64,000 bases of DNA from Heloderma charlesbogerti. Taxonomy: Eukaryota > Chordata > Lepidosauria > Squamata > Helodermatidae. Position numbers and translations under genes: made by a program. This document shows positions 35,311 to 48,319 of this stretch, piece by piece (positions within the stretch are counted from its first letter, which is position 1; every line of letters starts with the position of its first letter). Under the pieces are notes generated by a model that was not told where the DNA came from, did no database searches, and saw only the letters and a list, made by a program, of their open reading frames with translations. Location of the stretch: assembly GCA_026122225.1 (NCBI GenBank), contig JANEZZ010001628.1, positions 1 through 64,000 on the forward strand, given 5' to 3'.

Positions 35311-35577
35311 TCCAGTTGCATAGTAAAGAGGCATCATCGGCCTATGTTATGCCAGGGAGTCTCATTTGCGGGCCTCAACTCCTCCCATAACTCTATGCTG
35401 CTTTGGTGAGTTACTCTCACTATCTTGATTAATAAGGTTTAGTGAAATAGTTTGATGTTTCATTTTATTTTTAAAAGTAACTGACTATTTCTAAACTTTT
35501 CAGGGCCTTGTTTTTTTCATAAATATATTGGATTGGAAATTGGCGTTGAGTTGATTCTCATGGCAAGCTTGGAAGTT

Positions 35578-36447
35578 GGCCTACCCGCTGGGGGCTATCA
35601 TCAGGAGGTTTGGGGTGCAGTGTCATCAATATGCGGATGACACGCAGCTCTACCTCTCATTCAAACCTTTACCAAGGTTGGCCGTAGAATCCCTGTCCAA
35701 ATGTCTGGAGACGGTGAGTGGCTGAATGGGGAGGAATAAGCTGAAACTGAACCCTGACAGGACCGAGGTACTTTTGGTGGGAGACAAGAGGAGGCTGGGG
35801 GAAGTTGACCTGGTGTTGAATGGGGTATGGCTACCCTTGAAAGACCAGGTCTGCAGCCTGGGGGTCATTTTGGACTCCCAGCTGTCCATGGAGGCTCAGG
35901 TGTCAGCTGTGAGCCGGACAGTGCTGTATCAACTCCATCTGATACGGCAGTTGCGCCCCTTCCTGCCCGACCATCTGCTCCCATTGGTAGTACATGCCCT
36001 GGTCTCCTCTCATTTAGACTACTGTAATGCGCTCTACGTGGGGTTACCCTTGAAGATGGTTCAGAAGCTGCAGCTGGTACAGAACGCAGCAGCTCGCCTG
36101 ATTAAAGGCAGCCACCGGCGAGATCACATCACTCCAGTGCTGAAGGAGTTGCACTGGTTACCAGTTGTTTTCCAGGCCAAATTCAAGGTGTTGGTTTTGA
36201 CCTTTAAAACCCTATATGGTTCAGGCCCAGCCTATCTTAAGGAGCGCGTCCAGCAGCACCAGACAGGCCGCTTAACAAGTGTTGTTCAGGCAGGCATTTG
36301 GGGTGGGTTAGGGTATTTTAGGAAATGTTTTTATTGTAGAATTTTATTGTTTTAAACTGTTTTATTGTATGCTGTACATCGCCCAGAGTGGCTGGGTGAC
36401 CAGCCAGATGGGCGATTAAGAAATTTAATAATAATAATAATAATAAT
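35578..36447 (+). mobile_element. L2 3' piece with (AAT)n tail (right copy)
   Basis: Mirror of 33788-34661; the 209-codon frame lies at 35726-36355. The two copies face each other across the spacer with about 0.9 kb between their 5' edges. Confidence 0.9.
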
Positions 36448-36962
36448 ACCCATGTTCTGGATCATTTTGCAAGCACACTAACCAGGTTGTTAAGGAGTTT
36501 AAAGGATACTCTGAAACAGGGACCTCTGCTTCTCCGTATATAAAACCCTGAAGAGTGTTTCTCCTGTGGGCAGGTACTTAACAAGATACATGAGTGGTGG
36601 TGACACTACCCCTGAGGAGTACAGGTAAAAGGGTACAACCTGTCCTACCTCACAGGGTGGACATGCAGACATACTGGTTCGCCACATATGGGTAGACATG
36701 CTACTGCCTGGTTACACCAAAATCCTGGATTTCTCATTTGTTTTCTACTGGCATCAAACACTTCTCCACCAGGAAGACCCCTGCCCTCAGCTTCAAAATG
36801 AACCAAGACGTCCCTTCTCAGACAATATGTGTGTGCATGTGTGTCCTTTTTCTTTTTTTGGTCTATGTCATTATCACTGCCTCCCTAAATGTCATTCACA
36901 GCTATGTCTTCACCCACTGGCTGAAAACACTGAAAGGCAGGCACAAGCAGTCTAGTTTCTTA

Positions 36963-37885
36963 CAAAATGTATGCTGTACATTCAACCTGTTCTGGAGAGG
37001 GTTGCACTCCCCCTAAAGGATCAGGTTCGTAGTTTGGGGGTGCTCTTGGATCCAGAACTGTCACTTGAGGCACAGGTGAACTCAGTGGCACGGAGCACTT
37101 TTTATCAGCTTAGGCTGGTATACCAACTACGCCCTTATCTGGACAGAGATAGCCTAGCTACAGTTATCCATGCTCTGATAACTTCTCGTCTGGATTACTG
37201 CAATGCGTTATACGTGGGGCTGCCTTTGAAAACGGTCCGGAAACTTCAGCTGGTCCAAAATAGGGCAGCAAGATTGTTAACAGGGACTGGCCTGCGAGCT
37301 CATATTACGCCAGTACTTTTCCAGCTGCACTGGCTGCCAGTCCATTTCCGGGCCCGATTCAAAGTGCTGGTGTTAACATTCAAAGCCCTTAACGGCTTGG
37401 GGCCAGGTTACCTGAAGGATCGCCTCCTCCCATATGTGCCTGCCCGGACCTTAAGATCATCCTCAGCGGCCCTTCTCCGTGAGCCCCTGCCAAAGGAAGT
37501 GAGGCGGGTGGCTACTAGGAGGAGGGCTTTTTCTGTTGTGGCACCCCGGCTCTGGAATGAGCTCCCCAGTGAGGTTCGCCTGGCGCCTACGTTGTACTCC
37601 TTTCGGCGCCAGGTGAAGACCTTTTTATTTTCCCAGGCATTTTAGCTTTCTAAATTTTTATCTTTGCTGTTTTAAATCTCTATTTTAAACTCCTGTACTG
37701 CTGCTAGGTTTTATTGTGGTTGTATTGTTATATTGTGGTTTTAATGTTCTATATTTTTTAAACTGTTTTATTGTGTGTTGTTTGGTTTTAGTTTTTGTGA
37801 ACCGCCCAGAGAGCTTCGGCTATTGGGCGGTATAGAAATGAAATGAAATGAAATGAATAAATAAATAAATAAATAAATAAATAAA
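36963..37885 (+). mobile_element. L2 3' piece with long open frame (right copy)
   Basis: Mirror of 32354-33276; the 224-codon frame at 36971-37645 translates identically to the left copy. Confidence 0.92.
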
Positions 37886-38100
37886 AATGAATGTGCAGAT
37901 TACTGCTTATACATTTTGCCTTGTATCTCTGCTTTTATAAGGGTTAGAGACTTTTTTTAAATGAAAAAGGTGCCCTAATCATGTAGTAGCATGGGAAATT
38001 GCTCCTTTCCTGTTTTCATGATAAAGAAATGCTCAGCTAATGAACTAATAACTCATTGCGTAGCAGAGCAGAGAAGCTCCACTGTTAAAAAATAATTGGT

Positions 38101-38857
38101 TAATAAGATAAGAAGCAAGTTTGAAGAAATTTGGGCTGGACCCTAAAGTGGTAGCATCTAGTGATATACAGAACAGCTTCAAATCTACTAAAGAACGGAT
38201 GCAGGCATATTACATTAGGTTGGATGTTGAAGCAATTAGGGTTTCCAGTTTTTCCTTTTGTTACCCCTCCCTAAAAACATACTATGGGGAAGAGAAGTAC
38301 CTGCCTGAGATCACACCTCCCTTTCTTCTCAAGGCCTTTATATCCTTACACTTCCAGACAATGAAAACTAATTTTAGGGAAGGAAGATATAAGAAAATTC
38401 CCAGGGAACAACACTTTTGTATTTGTGGCAGTCATGTGGTTGAGGATACAATACTCTACGTGCTACATTGCAAGTTATATAAAATTCCAAAAGATAAATA
38501 TTTAATGAGATGTTCAGCACCTGTAGCTAATCTTAATGATATAGATAAAATTAAATATTTGTTAAATACATCCAAGTTTGTTATGCTTAACACAGCTAAA
38601 TTTGTGGTAAAAGCAGCTCAACTCAGAATATCCCAAGAGGATAAATGTATCTCTTAAGAAAAGTGGTCTTTGCAATCACATATTCTTGTAAGGCAATGAG
38701 TATTTGCATACTGTATATTGAATTTTAACCTGGTGATAGAATGTTTTTTGTTCATACCCTGTATTGTATTGATAGGTGTCTGTTGTTGGTCTCTTTGGCT
38801 ATAGCCCATACTTGGTTGCCTAATAAATAAATGAAATGAAAGATATTTTCATGATAA
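38101..38857 (+). mobile_element. LINE 3' end of uncertain family (right copy)
   Basis: Mirror of 31382-32138; the 178-codon frame with the CICG...H...C knuckle lies at 38121-38657. Confidence 0.5.
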
Positions 38858-39720
38858 ATTGCATCTCTCCATCCTGATTCTAACATATTAAAATTTCCAG
38901 AATACCTAAAAAAGCACTGATCTCCTCCCCCATGTACATTCTTGTTCATCAGTTTTTAGGAGAATCAAAAGTGTGCTCTCTGCATAAAGAAGCTAATCTT
39001 TACTGTATCATTACAGTGCAGTATATATGTTTTTAAGTTATCGATGTGCAATTTATCTCAGCACATGTATGGTTAGGAAACTAGAGTACATGATTTGGGT
39101 TTTTGCATGTTGCAGAAGTAAGTATTCATAGTATTCTTTGTAGTACACTGCCACCTGGTGTTCAGATAACAGTTGTGTAAAACCTGTTTCTTAGGACTAA
39201 CTAAAACATCAAGTAGGGGACAAGAATTTTGTTTGAGTTAGGCCAGATGTTCCATAAAAACAACGTTTGTGGGGAGGGATAATGAGAAAAAGATTGAGCT
39301 TTTCTATCATGTCCTGAAACACAATGCTGTTTGTAACAGTTTTAACATGGGATTACAAGTGGTTTTGTGCAGACTTAAGTAAGACTGAGCTAGGTGCAAA
39401 ATTTCAGGTTGCATCAAGGGATACTAATACAGAAGTATGGATGTTTCCCATTTGAAAATACAAAGCTGGCAGTAAATTTGATCTGATTCTAGTTGTAAAT
39501 CATAGCTGTAGAAAAGATATCCTGACTGTCTTTGTTGAGATGAGGGTAGTTCTCTGTTAGTCTTCCTTTCTCAAAAGTAATGAAAAGTAGTGCATTTGAG
39601 GACATGACAGTGAGTGAGAGAAAGAGATATTATATGAGTGCTTTTGCAGGTGTGCGTCCATACTACTTTGCTAAGCTGTGTAGATTTTTAGAGCACTTGT
39701 CTACAACACTTTTATCTTCT

Positions 39721-42700
39721 TCCCTCCTAAGGTGTAAAATGTATTCATTTATAATGACTTCTGCAACATGGGCGAACAGTGCATGATTTATATGAAAATG
39801 TTGAGTGTTGACAGCTCTGAAAGATCAACACAAATCCAGCATGTAAGTCTTGCCTTCGCAGAATCTTTGCCTGCTCCTTTGCAATGTCAGGTCAGTCTGG
39901 AATAAGATCGAAACCATCCATGATTTAATCTTGGATGAAAAGGCTGACCTGGTATGCATTACAGAGACTTGGCTGGGGGAGATAAACAGGCCTGTGTGGA
40001 CACAGCTCCCAGTCGGGTACTCTGTGGTAGAGCAGGTAAGGAGAAGTAGATGGGGAGGCGGTGGAGCGGTGGTCCACAAAGATAACATCCCCCTGACCAG
40101 ACTCACTGTGAAGGAACTGGCTCACATCGAGTGTGTACACCTTATCCTTGGGACTAGGGATAGATTGGGGATTCTGTTAGTTTACTGGCCACCCTGCTAT
40201 CTAACAGAGGCCCTAACTAAGCTCACAGAGCTGGTCTTGGAGCTGGCGTTGGAGACGCCCAGGCTTTAAGTCGTGGGCGACTTCAACATCCCCCTTGGGT
40301 CCAGCTGGCCAGGTGCAGCTCAGGAGTTCATGGTGACCATGGCAACCATGGGCCTGTCCCAGGTGGTCAAGGGGCCAACACATGAAGCTGGTCACATGCT
40401 TGATTTGATCTTTTGCTCCAGTCAGGAGAATGATCCATGGGTGGAGGTTTTATCTGTCTCCATGTTGTCAGGGCTGGTATCATGGCTACTACCTGCCTCC
40501 GTGGGGGTGGAGGACCAGTTAAGATGGTCTGCCCCTGAAGGCTGATGGATCCATTGCGATTCCAAAATGCCTTGGGGGTTTTCTTGGCCAGTGCCGCTGC
40601 CACACCTGTCAAGTCCCTGGTTCCTGTGTGGAATGAAGATCTGACCAGGGTTATTGACATGGTCACTCCTAGATGTCCTCTCCTACTTGCTTCCAAACAA
40701 ACTCCATGGTTTACAGAAGAACTGAGGGAGCTGAACTGGCAAGGATGACGACTAGAGCACCAATGGCAGAAACTCGACTTGAATCCGACAAGAGATGTCA
40801 TAGGGATCATTTGAAGACCGGGGTGGCAATACGTGCAGTGAAGAGAGCCTTCTATTCTACACGTTTTGTGTCTGCAAACCCGCGCCCAGCTGAGCTGTTC
40901 AGGGTGGTTAGGGAGCTGAGTCAGCTGAACCTGATCTTAGAACCTTTGGTAGCTTGCTGTGAAAAAACTTCAATGAGTTTTTTGGTGGATTAAATCTCTC
41001 TGATATGAACTGACTTGGACACTGTCATGGGGAGAGAAATCAACAGTGGGGTGCCCAGCAACTCTGCTTGCATGATTTAACTAGATCATTTTCAACTTGT
41101 GCCTTCTGATGATGTAGACAAGCTGCTTGGTTTGGTCAAAAAGACAACTTGCCCTCTCGATTCCTGCCCATCCTGGCTTGTAGTCCAGGGAGGGGAGATG
41201 GTAAAACATTTTTTCCTGAATATTATTAATGCCTCCCTAAGGGAAGGTAATTTTCCATTGTGTCTGAAAGAAGCAATTGTTAGACGCTTCAGAAGATGCT
41301 TTCCCTTGACCCCCTAGACTTCAGTAATTATAAGCTAGTAGGTAATTTACTATTTGGGGGCAAGGTAATCCAAAAGGTGGTGTCCATTCCACTCCAAGCA
41401 GGCTTGGATAAAAGTGATTACCTGGACCCATTTCAAACCGGCTTCAGAGTGGGATACAGAGTTGAGACTGCCATGGTCGCCTTGGTGGATGATCTTCTCC
41501 TGGGAATCGATAGGGGAGAGTGCATTCCTGTTGATTCTTTTGGATCTCTCAGCAGCATTTGATACCATCGACCATGGTATCATTCTGGATCGCCTGAGGG
41601 AGTTGGGGATTGGGGACACTGCTCTGCAGTGTTTCCGCTTCTTTCTCTCCGGATGGTTCCGGATGGTGTCGTGTGGGGATAGTTGTTCCTTGAAAAAGGA
41701 ACTATTATGTGGAGTCCCTCAGGGGTCCATTCTATCCCCGATGCTGTTTAATATCTACATGAAACCACTGAGAGGGATCATCAGGAGGTTTGGGGCTGGG
41801 TGTTATCAGTATGCTGATGACACCCAAATCTTTTTCTCCTTAACATCTTTATCCAAGGAAGGTATGTCTCCTCTGAATGACTGCCTGAAATCGGTAATAG
41901 GCTGGATGACGGAGAACAAGCTGAAGTTGAATGCGGGCAAGACAGAGGTGCTCATTGTGAAGGGTCCCAATTCAGGTATTGCGGTATGTTAATGAGTTCT
42001 GGATGGGGTTGCACTCCCTCTGAAGGAGCAAGTTTGTAGTTTTGGGGTTCTTCTTGACCCAACGCTGCTCCTGGCACTAGAGGCAACAGTGAAAAGTGCC
42101 CGTTATCACCTTCGGCTGATATGCGAGCTACACCCATTCCTAGAACATGTGGACCTGGTAACCATGGTGCACGTGCTGGTAACCTCTAGGCTTGATTTCC
42201 ATAATGTGCTGTACTTGGGGCTGCCTGTATATTTAGTTCAGAAACTTCAACTTGTACAAAAAATGGCAGCCAGGTTGGTCTCTGGGACATCCCGTGGAGA
42301 ACATATTACACCGGTTTTAAAATCTTTACACTGGCAGCCAATTTGTTTCTGAGCAAAATATAAAGTGCTGGTTCTTACATTTAAAGTCTTATGTGGTTTG
42401 TGTCCAAGGTACCTTAGGAAGCGCCTTCTCCCCTACATCCCAGTCTACCACCTAAGGTCCTCTGAGGGGTCTCTGCTGTTTGCCTAATGTGAGATTGGCA
42501 GCCATGTGCAAGAGGGCCTTTTCTTTTGCTGCCCCTCAGTTGTGGAATGACCTGCCGGTTGAAATGCACCTGCTGACCTCTTTGAAGGTTTTTAAGCAAG
42601 CGTTAAAGACTCTATTATTCTGGCAGGCCTTCCCTTTTTAGAACTCTTGTTCCTTTTGCTGACTTTTGTATACTGTTTTTAAGCTGTGTTGTTTTAAGCT

Positions 42701-42936
42701 GTTATTTTATTGTTGAATTTTTATTTTCCATTTTTTATGTTTTTGTTAAATTGTTTTTAGTTCAAAGTTGTTTTTAGTTTTACATTGTATATATTGTCAG
42801 TATGCTTTTATGTAAATGGATTTTAAACTTTGTATATTGTATTTTAATGTTTTAACTTTTGTAAACTGCCCAGAGAGCTTCATCTATGGGGCGGTATAGA
42901 AATGTAATACATAATTAAAAAATAAAAATAAATAAG
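39721..42936 (+). mobile_element. Near full-length L2 LINE (right copy)
   Basis: Mirror of 27303-30518. Target-site duplications are at 39708-39720 and 42937-42949. Endonuclease pieces lie at 39850-40545 and the RT motifs in 41414-41992. The same frameshifts and stops are present. Confidence 0.92.
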
Positions 42937-43233
42937 ACTTTTATCTTCTACCTCATTCCTGAGGGTTGTTTCATTTTCCATATTTGGAAGATAATTTCCA
43001 GACAGGTGAAGTGTAATGCATGCGGGGCAGCTGCTACACACTTTTTGTAGAAAATTAAACACATGATTACATAATACAAATAATTAATATTTGTATTAAA
43101 TAAATGTAGGATGAAAATTATAGATCAGAGACAACTAACATCTTGTTTTGTTAGGTGAGGAGAGGATAGGTTTCTATCCTTGAGATAGAAGCCAGAAGTA
43201 TATTTATAGGCTGTGAGGCTGTTGTAGTAATTT

Positions 43234-43439
43234 TACTTATATACCACATTTCCCCACAAATATATTGTGCTTAAGGCGGTTCACAGAAAAATTGACAATC
43301 TGAATACACAAAGTCATAACAGCAATACATAAAAATAGTCAATGTATTTCAGTTGTTGTTGTTACAACAACACAATTCAAAACATAGTATCAACATTTCA
43401 ATGTTTCAACAATTCATTAAAAAAACAAACAAGCCAAGC
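43234..43439 (-). mobile_element. L2 3' tail (right copy)
   Basis: Mirror of 26800-27005. Confidence 0.6.
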
Positions 43440-44185
43440 CAAAACCTCGGCATAGATATGTAAATCTAACCACCAATTATTAGCCCACGAAACACGAACA
43501 AGGATTAGCCCATGAATGGGAGTTTTCAAAATCCATCAAACTGGTTTGATAACCCACCTCACACCCAGATTTTCTCCCTCCCTCAGTCTCTTACCTGGGA
43601 TGATCTTACACACTATGTCCCTCATTCTCTGAGACTTAACCAGCTACTCCTTGTCTTCCCAGGATTAGATGGGATTGCACCCTCACCTTCTGTTTTGATG
43701 TCAGCCAAAATATCTGTTTCCCCCTACAATTCCTTCCAACAGCAGCCTCCACTTAAAGGCTCCTTGGGCTGAGAGGTGGGACAAGGCAGGTCCTTGATAT
43801 AGTAGACAAAATTCCCTCCTCCCCAGTTTGTTAGCTCCACCTGAACAGAAATCTCAGAATCCAGAAGTAACTTTATTGAAAAGGAACTAAAGGAACTAAA
43901 TTACATTGTTAAATTATTATTACATTAAAAAAAACTTTTAAGGAAAGTTTATGTCATACAAAGTAATGTACTTTAAACACTGAAGTTCACTTTTCTGAGG
44001 CTGGATTGTATATTGTCAGCTTAATCAGATCACACATTTAATGGAGACTTTTCTCCTCACACCACCTGTAGTGGCCTTTGAACAGGGTCCTTCCTTCTGC
44101 AAATCAGTATAAGAGGTGAGAGATGCTACACTTATTGCCAGCACTTGCCTATTCTTCTTTGCTTTTCACTCCCCAACAACGACGA

Positions 44186-44727
44186 TGTCAGGGTGGAAAC
44201 TGAGCCCAGAGAGCCTCAGAGCAGTTTGGATTCTGAGGAGGAACAGCTATCTGTAGGAGAGGGGCCAGCTCATCCCTCACAGGCACTCAGCACCTGGCAG
44301 AGATTCCTCCTGCCAGCATTCCAGAGATAGATAACGACCCGAGTAGTGAGGGAATGCAGGAGGGGGGCTTCTTAGACGCTCGACACAGACTCAAAGAGCG
44401 ACGAGTGATAGAGAGTGCGGAAAGGAGGTGTAGTGCCTGTTTGGCGCGCAAGTAACGGCTGCCTCCCATGTACCCTAGGGAAAGAGGGAGGATCTCTCCC
44501 TAGCCCATATGTTCTGGGTCTTCAAGTGACTCTCTTTCAAATGGGGATCAACTGACTATTTGAAGCTTAGGCTAACCTGCTGTTCCTTGCTTTAGTCGCT
44601 GGTGATTAGCATCTGAAAGAGTCATTAAGATGTAAAAGGATTAAAGATTTGAAAATAAATCCTTTCGTCTGTGTCTTGAGTTGGCTATTGGAATCTACTG
44701 GGAGAAGCCACCAGAGCGCTCCTGACA
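44186..44727 (+). mobile_element. Second solo LTR (right copy)
   Basis: Mirror of 25512-26053. Here the LTR reads in its sense direction: TGTCAGGG at 44186, AATAAATCC near 44655 and CCTGACA ending at 44727. Confidence 0.78.
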
Positions 44728-44770
44728 GATGAATCCCTGGATGCCGTCAAGGCGCATCTACTGCAGACTA

Positions 44771-45662
44771 AGACCCAGTTCACATGTAACACTGGCCAGT
44801 GGTGTACTAGGCATATTCCATGGCCATTTTGCATTTTCAGCCTCCGATGGGGTTGATTGGAGGTTGCAACATGATGTCCAAACCCGTACACTGTAGGTTA
44901 ATTGTGGGTTAAACAACCCATGGTTAACCTACAATTAGTAGGTTAACCATGCACTCTGTGATCCTGTTTGCACATAACGACAACACATTGATTTAAAAAC
45001 CAATGGGTTGTCATACACAAGTGGGCATGCTGCCTGCAGCACTGCTGCCTCTTCCACTTCAGCATTCAACCCACAATTTGTAGATTGTGCAGCATAATGT
45101 GTAAACCTGGACTGCTGGGTTGTTTTCGGGGTAATCAACCCAGCGGTTAACCCAACAATAAACCATGGGTTCTTAAACTGATGGATTGTTGTTACATGTG
45201 ATTGAGGTCTGTGTTCACACATAACACTAACCCATGGTTTATTTAACCCATGGCCTGTTGCCCTACCCAGGGTTTGCCTGGCAGACGATCAAACAACCTG
45301 TGATTTATTTTCTCAATCTCTGAGTTGTTTGTTTTTCTCCTCTTTTGCCCACTCCCTCTCTGCATTCCAAATGCGTTTGCAGCACTGTAGTACTGACATG
45401 TAAAGCAGCTGGTTTTTTTTTTTTTTTAAACCTCTCTTGCCCACCACCTTTGTAGCCTGGTGAAACAACCCATGAACAATCCTCAGTTATGGGTTCGATG
45501 TAAAGACAACCCATAATTTAAACAACTCAGAGTTCACAACCCAACAACAAACCATGGGCTCTCTTTCTGGGTTGTTTGGTTAACAAACCATAGTTTGTTA
45601 GCATGGCTGCCTTCACACGTCACAACAGCCTACACCATTGGTTAGCGTTATGTGTGAACCAG
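44771..45662. mobile_element. Nested MITE cluster (right copy)
   Basis: Mirror of 24578-25468: MITE B 44771-45210, MITE C 44963-45110, MITE A 45209-45662. Confidence 0.7.
45413..45427 (+). repeat. Poly-T (T15), partner of the left-arm A14
   Basis: One base longer than its partner at 24813-24826; the only arm-to-arm difference I detected. Confidence 0.9.
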
Positions 45663-46603
45663 ACCAAATCTCATTTGTTTTGGCAGTGGTTGCTTTCCCC
45701 CAAGTAGAAGCTGTTTGGAGTAGGATATGGAGAAGTCAGCTTATTTGTCTGCTCAGGGAAAAGTAACTGCCCACCAAAACTGTGTGGTACTGCCGTAGCA
45801 CCAGCATCTATTTTCACTAGAATGTGAAGCTTGTGGTGGGTGTGCTGTAGCTCTAGTGACTGGTGACTGGAAGGGTGGGTACACAAGTGCTTTACCTGGG
45901 TTTTCCAGCCGACATTGGCTGCTGGAAGGTGTAATTGCAGATGTTCTTTTATTTTGAAAGGTAATATGTAAATTCACCTTGAATATCATATTATATTTAC
46001 TGTGGGTTTTTGGTGGCCAAAAGTAGTAACTGGAGAGACTAAGGATATTGAGTCCCCCCCCCCATTTCGTTGTCTTGTTCTTTTTACAGTGATGAGCTAA
46101 ACCATACAAGTTCCCAACTGACGTCCTTTATCTCATATAAGGGCATTAAACAGTCACTGTCCTTTCAGTTGCACTGCAGAAATGCATTTCAATAAATTTG
46201 TGGCTAATTATATCCCTCTGGCTCGCAAGACCTATTCAATTTCTGATCCTGAAGTTGTCTCTGCATGTTTTGTAGCCTTTGGGGTTGAGGTTGGAGGCTT
46301 ATAGGATTCTGATGGCAGTGCTTGCAGTTTGGTTACCATAGTGATGAGGAAGGTAATTGACCTAAAGGAGACTTAAGAGAGTGTTTGTGTTGATCCTGCT
46401 AGACCCTTGTGATGGAGGACTGCTGTCACTCCAGGGGGGAGCCAGTAGGCTGTTCGTTGGTTTATTGGAAAGAGGTTTTGGAGCCTATTAATTCCTGGAG
46501 CAGCAGCTTATATGTTGATGGGAAATGTCCCCAAGCTGCTTTTTATACAGATAGTTGTCAGAGGAATAGCCACCTAACCTCTGTACTCTAGAGCTCAACT
46601 TAC

Positions 46604-46670
46604 CTGTCTGTCTGTGCGTGCGTGCGTGTGTGTGTGTGTGTGTGTGTATGAGAGAGAGAGAGAGAGAGAA
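46604..46670 (+). repeat. Microsatellite (GT)n then (GA)n (right copy)
   Basis: Mirror of 23571-23628 plus a few flanking bases; repeat number appears equal, which is notable for a tract type that mutates fast. Confidence 0.9.
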
Positions 46671-46736
46671 GCATTATGGATGAAATAGCCCTAGGTCATC
46701 ACATAAGCATAGTTGTTGTGGTGATAAGCAGGCCAT

Positions 46737-47261
46737 TGTTCAGTCGTTAAGTCGTGTCCGACTCTTCGTGACCCCATGGACCATAGCACGCCAGGCCTAC
46801 CTGTCCTTGGCTCTCTCCTGGAGTGTGCTCAAGTTCATATTCATTGCATCGGTGATGCTATCTAGCCATCTCATCCTCTGCCGTCCCCTTCTCCTTTTGC
46901 CTTCAGTCCTTCCCAGCATTAGGGTCTTTTCCAGTGAGTTTTCTCTTTGCATTAGGTGGCCAAAATATTTGAGCTTCAGCTTCAGTATCTGTCCTTCCAA
47001 TGAGCAGTCAGGCTTGATTTCCTTTAGGACTGACTGACTGGACCTCCTTGCAGTCCAGGGGACTCGTAAGAGTCTTCTCCAGCACCACAGTTTGAAAGCA
47101 TCCATTCTTCGGCACTCAGCCTTCCTTATAGTCCAGCTCTCACAGCCATACATTACTACTGGGAAAACCATAGCTTTGATTATGCCTGCATGGCATAGCT
47201 TATGGCTTCACTGAGTTACGCAAGCCCCTTTGCCACAACAAGGCAGTGATCCATGAAGGGG
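46737..47261 (-). mobile_element. Internally deleted BovB (right copy)
   Basis: Mirror of 22979-23503, with the same 11-bp duplication and the same junction. Confidence 0.92.
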
Positions 47262-47634
47262 AAGCAGGCCATGCGTGCGCCTTAATTCTACATTTTGCTT
47301 TCTTTTCAGTAAGTCTGCTTAGTTATTTGTTCTCAAGTCCAGTAGATTCTTATCTTCCAGTCATCATGTTTTGCCGTTTACCTCTCCAATGCAGGGACTG
47401 TAATCACTCTAGTAGACAGCCCCTGCTCAAATGTCTCTGCAGTGCAAGGAGCTGTTGTTGAGCATGTATTATGGCCATACTCACACAAAAGTGCCATTCA
47501 GTTGAACCTGCTCCATACGGGGTGCTGCATGTGTGGACAATGAAATTTGTGCAATTTAACTTGCTGAAAAAGGGGATGGTTCAGAAGCTTGAATGTCATG
47601 CATGTGGTGCAGCTGCATGGATGATTTCTGAGAC

Positions 47635-47800
47635 AGCCTTATTGGTATTGATATTTCCTGCTTTTCAGCACAATTGGCTCCCAAAGCAGCTTACAATTGC
47701 AATCACTAACAAAGATACAAGAGCAGGGGTACACAGGGGCGTATGGCAGTCCTTACTGCCATGTAGAATCATGTAGAATCATGTAATAAAGGAGAAAGAA
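47635..47800 (-). mobile_element. L2-type 3' end fragment (right copy)
   Basis: Mirror of 22440-22605. Confidence 0.55.
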
Positions 47801-47923
47801 GAAGCTCTATCTGGTGGGGGGCTTTTCTTAATGGTAGAACAGTGTCTGCGAACAGCCATGAAAAACAGCGCAGTAAAGTAGAAGGTCATTTTTTTTCAGG
47901 CTGCTTTTCAACCCTCTGAGAAG

Positions 47924-48319
47924 TAGGGATGTATGAGAATTTTGTTTCAGTTAGCAAATCATTCAAAAATGCCCTGTTCACAATCCAGAACCTGAACACA
48001 TTTTATCCAAAAATGTTACCAAATTCCTGAACTTACCTTCACGTTCACAAAATGTGTACTTGAAAAATGTGCAACTTTGTCACAAAATGAGCAACTTTCT
48101 CAACATGTGCACATTTTAAATCACCCGCACTTCAGTCTGTGGGGGGAATTTGTGCAATTTTGGAATTGTTTGCACAACTTTCACATCTGTAGCTGTTCTT
48201 TTTGTGCAATTTTTCCATTCATGCAAAATGAACAACAATCACAAACATGAGCATAGAGCAGTGAGCTGAAGTTCAGGGAATCTTGCTGAGCTCAGATATC
48301 ACTTATTAGCCCATCCCTA
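47924..48319. mobile_element. hAT-like MITE (right copy)
   Basis: Mirror of 21921-22316; the single mismatch in the 8-bp duplication is shared. Confidence 0.8.
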
